Assembly (NCBI GenBank): GCA_030673735.1
Contig: DAOVIK010000025.1
Span: 1 to 11,132, forward strand
Reading direction: 5' to 3'
Length of the DNA stretch: 11,132 bases
Source: Anaerolineae bacterium
GTDB lineage: Bacteria; Chloroflexota; Anaerolineae; Anaerolineales; E44-bin32
Position numbers and translations under genes: made by a program. Every line of letters starts with the position of its first letter. Position 1 is the stretch's first letter. This document shows, in pieces, positions 6,075-11,132 of this stretch. The notes under the pieces were generated by a model. The model made no database searches, was not told the DNA's origin, and saw nothing but the letters and a program-made list of their open reading frames with translations.

Positions 6075-9000
6075 GTGGATGCAAAGAACTTTAAAGCTCT
6101 ACGGATCAGCTTGGCTTCGCCCGAGACCATTCTGAGCTGGTCATATGGCGAAGTATTCAAACCGGAAACCATCAACTACCGCAGGCTCCGACCCGAGAAG
6201 GATGGCTTATTCTGTGAAGCCATCTTCGGTCCCACACGGGACTGGCAGTGCTACTGCGGCAAATACAAGAACATTCGCTTCAAAGGCATAACGTGTGAAA
6301 AGTGCGGCGTGGAGGTCACTCGCTCCTCAGTGCGCAGGGAGCGGATGGGAAACATCGCTCTCGCAGCGCCCGTGGCCCACGTATGGTATACGCGACGTGT
6401 TCCTTCCTATTTGGGCCTTCTGCTGGACGTTTCCAGGCGCAATCTCGATCGCGTGCTCTATTTTGCCCAATACGTGGTCACCTTTGTAGATGAGGAATCG
6501 CGGCGCAAGGCACTCAAGCGCATCGAAGATGACATCACTCGTCACCAGAAGGAAGAAAAGGACGCACGGAAGAACACTGTGGCCGATATCAGGGCTGCTC
6601 GCAAGGCCAAGCTCGAAGGCCTTCAAGAGCAGAAGAAGCAGCTCAAGGATTCCTATAACGAAGAGGTCGCTAGCAAGATTGATCCGGTCATCAAGGAAGG
6701 CCAAAGGCTGGAGAAATCTCTGTCTGAGAAATTGGGGAAGACCGTGCGTGCCGCCATCCATTTCAAGGCGACTGACACGCAGATCGCGGCCAAAGGCGAC
6801 ACGATTGCGAACAAGCATATCACCCTCGTTCAGAAGTCCGTGAAGCAGAGATTGGACGAGATCGAAGTCGGCATAAAAGAGAAGACCAACCTCGAGATCG
6901 ATCGCATCAAGATGGGCGTCGAGGAGGCGAAGGCCGAAGCCGGCTTGGCCATTGCCGCGTTGCGAGATTCGGTCGATGAGGAACGACAAGAGGCGCGTGA
7001 ACAGCTCATTAAGGATCGCGATGAATTGCTATCCATCCACCTCTTGATGTTCCTTGGGGAAACCCGATTTCGCGAGCTAAAGACGAAATGGGGGCAGGTA
7101 TTCCGCGCCGACATGGGCGCCGAGGCCTTCTATGAGATCCTGCAGCAGTTGGATCTTGACACGCTGGCAGAAGAGCTATGGACCGAAGTTGGGACCACTC
7201 GAAGCAAGCAGCGCAAGAAGAAGGCGACCAAGCGATTAAAGGTCGTGGAAGCCTTCCGAAGATCGTCGAATAAGCCCGAGTGGATGGTTCTCACGGTTCT
7301 ACCCGTGATACCGCCGGACCTGCGGCCCATGGTCCAGCTCGATGGAGGCCGGTTCGCGACTTCAGACTTGAACGATCTCTACCGGCGCGTGATCAACCGC
7401 AACAACCGATTGAAGCGCCTTGTTGAGCTGGGAGCGCCGGATGTGATCGTGAGGAACGAGAAGCGTATGCTTCAGGAAGCCGTCGACTCCTTGATTGATA
7501 ACTCCCAGCGTGGCAAGGCGCTGTCGCGCCGCGGTCGCAGGGAACTCAAATCTCTCAGCGACATGCTCAAGGGAAAGAAGGGTCGCTTCCGCCGCAACCT
7601 TCTAGGAAAGCGCGTCGATTACTCAGGGCGTTCGGTCATCGTGATTGGGCCGCATCTCAAGCTCTTTCAATGTGGCCTGCCCAAGACCATGGCCCTGGAG
7701 CTCTACCGACCTTTCGTGATCTCCAAGCTAGTGGTCTACAACTACGCCGCGAACGTGAAGGGTGCCAAGCGCATCATCGAGCGCGAGCGGCCGGAGGTGT
7801 GGGAAGTCCTTGAAGAAGTGATCAAGGACCGCCCCGTCTTGCTAAACCGCGCTCCTACGTTGCACCGCTTGGGCATCCAGGCTTTCGAGCCTGTGCTGGT
7901 GGAGGGCAAGGCCATACAATTGCATCCTTTGGTCTGCTCGGCATTCAATGCCGACTTTGACGGCGATCAGATGTCCGTGCATTTGCCGCTCTCGCGCAAG
8001 GCCGTAGAGGAAGCCCGCGAACTGATGCTTTCTTCCAGGAATTTGCTTAAACCTGCCGATGGTGAACCGATAGTCGGACCTACCAAGGACATGGTGCTTG
8101 GTGTGTATTACTTGACCATGCATGTGGACGGGAAGAAGCATCCCGGCGCAGGCCGCGCATTTTCCAACATGGACGAGGTCGAGATGGCCTATAGCTTGGG
8201 GCAGGTCAAGGTGCATACGCCCATCAAGCTGCTCACGCCATCTTGGTATGCCGACGATGGAAGTCGACTGGCCGAACCAGAAGAGAGCGTTATCGATACT
8301 ACGGTCGGTCGCGTGCTATTCAACGCCGTGCTTCCGGAAAGCTTGCGCTTCGTTAATGCCATCCTGGACAAAGGAGCGATCCAGGATCTCGTGGGTGACA
8401 TCTATCACTTGCTGCGAGAAGAAGGCACGCCCGCGGTCGTTGATGCCATCAAGGATATCGGATTCGCCTACGCTACTCGATCCGGCACAAGCATCGCCGT
8501 TTCGGATATCACGGTGCCGCCCGAGAAGGCCGATATCATCAACCAAACGCTCGAAGAGGCCGAAACAGTTCGTCAAGACTACCAGCGCGGTCTGCTAACC
8601 GAGCAGGAGATGAACGACCGCATTATCGACCTCTGGCAGGAAACTACTAGCAAGGTTGCCACAGCTGTGCGAGACGCAATGGATCCAGCAGGGAATCTAA
8701 GCACGATGGCGATTTCAGGGGGAGTCAAGGGTGGCTTTGGTCCGATCTCGCAGCTGGCAGGTATGCGCGGCCTGATGGCCGACCCCGCAGGACGAATCAT
8801 TCCTCTCCCAATTCGCTCCAATTTCCGTGAAGGCCTGACAACGCTCGAGTATTTCATTTCCACCCACGGCGCCCGGAAGGGTCTCACCGACACCGCACTG
8901 CGAACGGCCGATGCCGGATACTTGACGCGGCGCTTGGTCGATGTTGCACAGGACGTGATCATCAATGATGTAGACTGCGGCACGGAACGCGGTATCTGGA

Positions 9001-10328
9001 TACGTCGCGGGGACGACATTGCCGGGCAGGGATTAGATTCGAGGCTGATGGGCCGAGTAGTAGCAGATAAGGTTACCGATCCGGATAGCGGAAAGGCTCT
9101 CGCCAATGCGGGCGATCTGCTCGATTTGGAGAGATCTCGCATGATCGACGCCTCAGGTGTGGCTGAGGTTCGGGTTCGATCTCCGCTTACCTGCGAGTTG
9201 CAGTTCGGTCTTTGCGCTTCATGCTTCGGCATGGATCTTGGCCGGGGCAAGAATGTGGAATTAGGAGCGGCAGTCGGCATTGTGGCGGCCCAGTCAATTG
9301 GAGAACCCGGCACACAGCTGACGCTGCGTACGTTCCATACCGGCGGCGTCGCCGCTGGCGGCGATATCACCACCGGCCTACCTCGCGTCGAGGAGCTCTT
9401 CGAAGCGCGCAAGAAGCCCAAGGGTGAAGCCGAAGTTGCTGAGATTGCAGGCAAGGTGTACATCGAAAGCCCCGAGACGTTGGACGGTCCACGCGTTGTG
9501 CGATTGTACAATAGCCAGATGATTAAGGACGAATATGCTGTCCCGGGTAACTGGGCCTTGAAGATAGAGGACAAGAGCGAGATCGAAGCAGGCGAGATTA
9601 TCGCCAGCAGAGGCGACTCGAATATCGAAGCCAGCCATGGCGGCAAGGTTCGAGTGAAGGGTCGCAAGGTGACCGTGTCGTATGAGCAGAAGGATGAGGC
9701 TTTCTACGACATCCCGCCTAGCGCCCGGCTTCTGGTAAAGGAAGGCGCGAAGATCGACGCGGGAGAACAGATCACAGAAGGCTCGATAAATCCCCACCAA
9801 ATCCTGCGTATTCTGGGCAGAGAAGCCTGCCAGACTTACCTGCTTGGTGAGGTACAGAAAGTCTATCGATCCCAGGGGCAGAACATCAATGACAAGCACT
9901 TCGAGGTGATCATCCGCAAGATGCTCTCCAAAGTGCAGATCTCCCAGCCGGGTGGAACAGAGCTGTTACCGGGAGACCTGGTTGACAGACTGTACCTGAA
10001 GCGTTTGAACGAACGCATGCTTCAGGAAGACAAGGCGCCCGCGCGCGCCTCTGCGGTTTTGCTGGGTGTGACGAAGGCTTCATTGAGCACAGAGTCATTC
10101 CTATCCGCATCATCCTTCCAGCACACGATCAAGGTGCTGGCACAAGCCGCTATCGAAGGCAAGATGGATTACTTGCGCGGCTTGAAGGAGAACGTGATCA
10201 TTGGCAAGCTGATCCCTGCCGGTACCGGTTTCCCCGGCAAGGATGTTGCGTTGCATGATCAACGTTTGGATGGGGATGAGGTATTCACCAAACCCGTAGC
10301 TGAGCCGGAGGCGGTGGCCGCGGACTAG
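6075..10328 (+). CDS. rpoC: DNA-directed RNA polymerase subunit beta'
   Basis: The product is 1417 residues from GTG 6075, which has GGAGG at 6060-6064. A TTG at 6051 is in frame but lacks a site and adds residues not usual for the family. It starts with NFKALRISLASPETI and SWSYGEVFKPETINYR, as beta' does. Zinc site 1 is C59, C61, C74, C77. The active-site Mg loop NADFDGDQM starts at N625 (catalytic D627, D629, D631). Zinc site 2 is C968, C1040, C1047, C1050. The bridge helix is at about 900-960, and the trigger loop GEPGTQLTLRTFHTGG at 1076-1091 has H1088. No E. coli-type SI3 insertion interrupts the trigger loop. Between YVVTFVDEE (about 132-140) and the MGAEA motif (347) lies an extra helical, charged stretch of about 170-180 residues. 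The protein forms the catalytic clamp of RNA polymerase with beta, alpha and omega. The gene is not preceded by rpoB, and no terminator is seen after it. Confidence 0.99.
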   Translation: MDAKNFKALRISLASPETILSWSYGEVFKPETINYRRLRPEKDGLFCEAIFGPTRDWQCYCGKYKNIRFKGITCEKCGVEVTRSSVRRERMGNIALAAPVAHVWYTRRVPSYLGLLLDVSRRNLDRVLYFAQYVVTFVDEESRRKALKRIEDDITRHQKEEKDARKNTVADIRAARKAKLEGLQEQKKQLKDSYNEEVASKIDPVIKEGQRLEKSLSEKLGKTVRAAIHFKATDTQIAAKGDTIANKHITLVQKSVKQRLDEIEVGIKEKTNLEIDRIKMGVEEAKAEAGLAIAALRDSVDEERQEAREQLIKDRDELLSIHLLMFLGETRFRELKTKWGQVFRADMGAEAFYEILQQLDLDTLAEELWTEVGTTRSKQRKKKATKRLKVVEAFRRSSNKPEWMVLTVLPVIPPDLRPMVQLDGGRFATSDLNDLYRRVINRNNRLKRLVELGAPDVIVRNEKRMLQEAVDSLIDNSQRGKALSRRGRRELKSLSDMLKGKKGRFRRNLLGKRVDYSGRSVIVIGPHLKLFQCGLPKTMALELYRPFVISKLVVYNYAANVKGAKRIIERERPEVWEVLEEVIKDRPVLLNRAPTLHRLGIQAFEPVLVEGKAIQLHPLVCSAFNADFDGDQMSVHLPLSRKAVEEARELMLSSRNLLKPADGEPIVGPTKDMVLGVYYLTMHVDGKKHPGAGRAFSNMDEVEMAYSLGQVKVHTPIKLLTPSWYADDGSRLAEPEESVIDTTVGRVLFNAVLPESLRFVNAILDKGAIQDLVGDIYHLLREEGTPAVVDAIKDIGFAYATRSGTSIAVSDITVPPEKADIINQTLEEAETVRQDYQRGLLTEQEMNDRIIDLWQETTSKVATAVRDAMDPAGNLSTMAISGGVKGGFGPISQLAGMRGLMADPAGRIIPLPIRSNFREGLTTLEYFISTHGARKGLTDTALRTADAGYLTRRLVDVAQDVIINDVDCGTERGIWIRRGDDIAGQGLDSRLMGRVVADKVTDPDSGKALANAGDLLDLERSRMIDASGVAEVRVRSPLTCELQFGLCASCFGMDLGRGKNVELGAAVGIVAAQSIGEPGTQLTLRTFHTGGVAAGGDITTGLPRVEELFEARKKPKGEAEVAEIAGKVYIESPETLDGPRVVRLYNSQMIKDEYAVPGNWALKIEDKSEIEAGEIIASRGDSNIEASHGGKVRVKGRKVTVSYEQKDEAFYDIPPSARLLVKEGAKIDAGEQITEGSINPHQILRILGREACQTYLLGEVQKVYRSQGQNINDKHFEVIIRKMLSKVQISQPGGTELLPGDLVDRLYLKRLNERMLQEDKAPARASAVLLGVTKASLSTESFLSASSFQHTIKVLAQAAIEGKMDYLRGLKENVIIGKLIPAGTGFPGKDVALHDQRLDGDEVFTKPVAEPEAVAAD

Positions 10329-10354
10329 TCGCTCGGCGCCGGCTGTTCTCGCCG

Positions 10355-10383
10355 TTGACAGCCAAATGCGCCGAAGTTATAAT
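10355..10383 (+). promoter_or_regulatory. Perfect-consensus sigma70 promoter for rplU
   Basis: TTGACA (10355-10360), a 17-bp spacer and TATAAT (10378-10383) match the sigma70 consensus at every position with optimal spacing. The -35 begins 27 nt after the rpoC stop codon. Transcription should begin near 10390, giving a leader of about 114 nt before the rplU GTG. Strong expression is expected for a ribosomal protein gene. Confidence 0.85.
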
Positions 10384-10388
10384 GCCAA

Positions 10389-10418
10389 CCCTGCCCCACC
10401 GTACCAGGTTGGGGCGGG
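10389..10418 (+). promoter_or_regulatory. GC-rich hairpin at the 5' end of the rplU leader
   Basis: CCCTGCCCCA (10389-10398) pairs with TGGGGCGGG (10410-10418) through about nine pairs with one bulged U; an inner CC/GG can extend the stem. It lies at the predicted transcription start, so the mRNA would begin with a hairpin. GTTGG (10408-10412) can instead pair with CCAAC (10430-10434), and GGGG (10411-10414) with CCCC (10437-10440), which would be a competing fold. No U-tract follows, so it is not an intrinsic terminator for rpoC. It could stabilise the mRNA or act in L21 autoregulation (inference). Confidence 0.45.
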
Positions 10419-10503
10419 TGCATGAATCTCCAACTTCCCCGGTGACTGGCGCGTGTCTAAGAGATGTGCGAGTGCGCTGGCGAAGTGAAGCTGGAGGACC
10501 GGC

Positions 10504-11132
10504 GTGAAATATGCGGTAGTAGAAGCAGGCGGAAAGCAATACATCGCTCGGCCCGGGGAGATGATCGAAGTCGATCATATGTCCCTGGATATCGGAAAGC
10601 CAGTCAAGTTCAAGAATGTGCTTATGGCAGTGGACGGATCGACCATAAGCATTGGCCAACCGAATGTGAAGGGCGCGGTTGTTGAGGGCAGGGTTGTCGG
10701 CCAAATCAAAGGCCGCAAGATCCTGGTCTTCAAGTACAAGCCCAAGGTCCGGTATCGTCGCAAGCAGGGACATCGGCAGCGCTACACCCAGGTCAGCATT
10801 CAGAAGATCACTTTGCCGAAGGCGGCTCCGGAGAAGGCTGAGGCTGCAGCTGCGCCGGCCGCGAAGGCGCCAGCTCGCAAGGCTGCTCCCAAGAAGCGTG
10901 CTCCTGCTGCGAAGGAGACGGCCGCCAAGCCGACGGCGCGCAAGCGCAGCCCCGAAAAAGCTGGTGAGAAGAAGCCCAGCACAGCGGCTGCCAAGCCGGA
11001 GGCGAAGAAGACAACCCGGAAGACCGCTTCCAAGACTGCCGCAAAGAAGAAGCCTGAAGCCAAGGCGAGCAAGCCGGCGACGAAGAAGCGAACTTCAAGC
11101 AAGAAGGCAGACACCGAGAGCAAGACGTCCTC
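10504..11132 (+). CDS. rplU: 50S ribosomal protein L21 with long Lys/Ala-rich C-terminal tail (3' end beyond window)
   Basis: The frame opens with GTG 10504, preceded by GGAGG at 10493-10497 with 6-nt spacing, and is still open after 209 codons at the window end. Residues 1-104 are a complete L21 core: the MKYAVVEAGGKQY start, central beta-strand repeats, and the L21 signature KYKPKVRYRRKQGHRQ (77-92) with YTQVSIQKI. L21 binds 23S rRNA in the large ribosomal subunit. L21 proteins usually stop near residue 100-105. Here a further 105 or more residues follow, with 27 Lys and 31 Ala among the first 105 plus many Pro, Thr and Ser, resembling histone H1 or AlgP-like tails. The tail is probably disordered and strongly basic, and could bind rRNA or DNA. 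I see no frameshift at the junction. In many genomes rpmA (L27) follows rplU, but that would lie beyond the edge. Confidence 0.96.
   Translation, partial: MKYAVVEAGGKQYIARPGEMIEVDHMSLDIGKPVKFKNVLMAVDGSTISIGQPNVKGAVVEGRVVGQIKGRKILVFKYKPKVRYRRKQGHRQRYTQVSIQKITLPKAAPEKAEAAAAPAAKAPARKAAPKKRAPAAKETAAKPTARKRSPEKAGEKKPSTAAAKPEAKKTTRKTASKTAAKKKPEAKASKPATKKRTSSKKADTESKTS

Noticed and set aside
6327..6989. 220-codon antisense frame opposite the RpoC helical insertion
   Set aside because: It is the complement of Glu/Lys-rich codons, which gives Leu/Phe-rich nonsense; no ribosome binding site or domain was recognised.
8579..9667. 362-codon open frame antisense to rpoC
   Set aside because: It lies wholly opposite conserved rpoC motifs (bridge helix, zinc site 2, trigger loop), is Ser/Arg/Pro-rich with no recognisable domain, and is a typical codon-bias shadow.
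10329..10354. GGCGCC-type short palindrome just after rpoC as an intrinsic terminator
   Set aside because: The stem is short and no U-tract follows; the rplU promoter begins immediately after.
10800..11123. Hydrophobic minus-strand frame resembling a membrane protein
   Set aside because: AAG and GCC/GCT codons of the L21 tail read in reverse as Leu, Gly and Ala-type codons, so the hydrophobicity is an artefact.

Overview
The window looks like chromosomal DNA of a member of the Chloroflexota, probably an Anaerolineae-like lineage. This is inferred from the style of the RpoC protein, from a response regulator fused to a CpaE/TadZ-like ATPase, and from long GAF/PAS sensor kinases, all common in that phylum. 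No 16S or other decisive marker is present. There are no mobile elements, tRNAs, rRNAs or CRISPR arrays. It holds six genes, two of them cut by the window edges.

Left part (1-2449, minus strand): a tight three-gene signalling operon. Read in its own direction it runs: response regulator fused to a CpaE/TadZ-like ATPase, then a Sir2-family NAD-dependent deacylase, then a GAF-domain protein truncated by the window start. Stop and start codons overlap by 4 and 8 bases, so the genes are probably translationally coupled. Middle part (2586-5882, plus strand): a very large membrane histidine kinase, divergently transcribed from the response-regulator operon. About 90 bp between the start regions carries two back-to-back sigma70-type promoters. 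The kinase is the obvious candidate partner for the receiver domain, because it has no receiver of its own.

Right part (5879-11132, plus strand): housekeeping genes. rpoC (RNA polymerase beta') has its own near-consensus promoter, whose -35 box overlaps the kinase stop codon. rpoB is not upstream of it, which departs from the usual rpoBC operon. RpoC carries all catalytic and zinc motifs and a helical, highly charged insertion of about 170-180 residues near its N-terminus. After rpoC there is a perfect-consensus promoter (TTGACA, 17 bp, TATAAT) and a structured leader, then rplU (ribosomal protein L21). Its normal L21 core is followed by a Lys/Ala/Pro-rich, histone-H1-like tail of at least 105 residues that runs off the window.

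Most of the window is recognisable. The observations most worth a second look are the RpoC coiled-coil insertion, the L21 tail, rpoC standing apart from rpoB, the coupling of a sirtuin to a two-component and ParA-like ATPase module, and the leaders upstream of rpoC and rplU. I see no clear evidence of an entirely new system.
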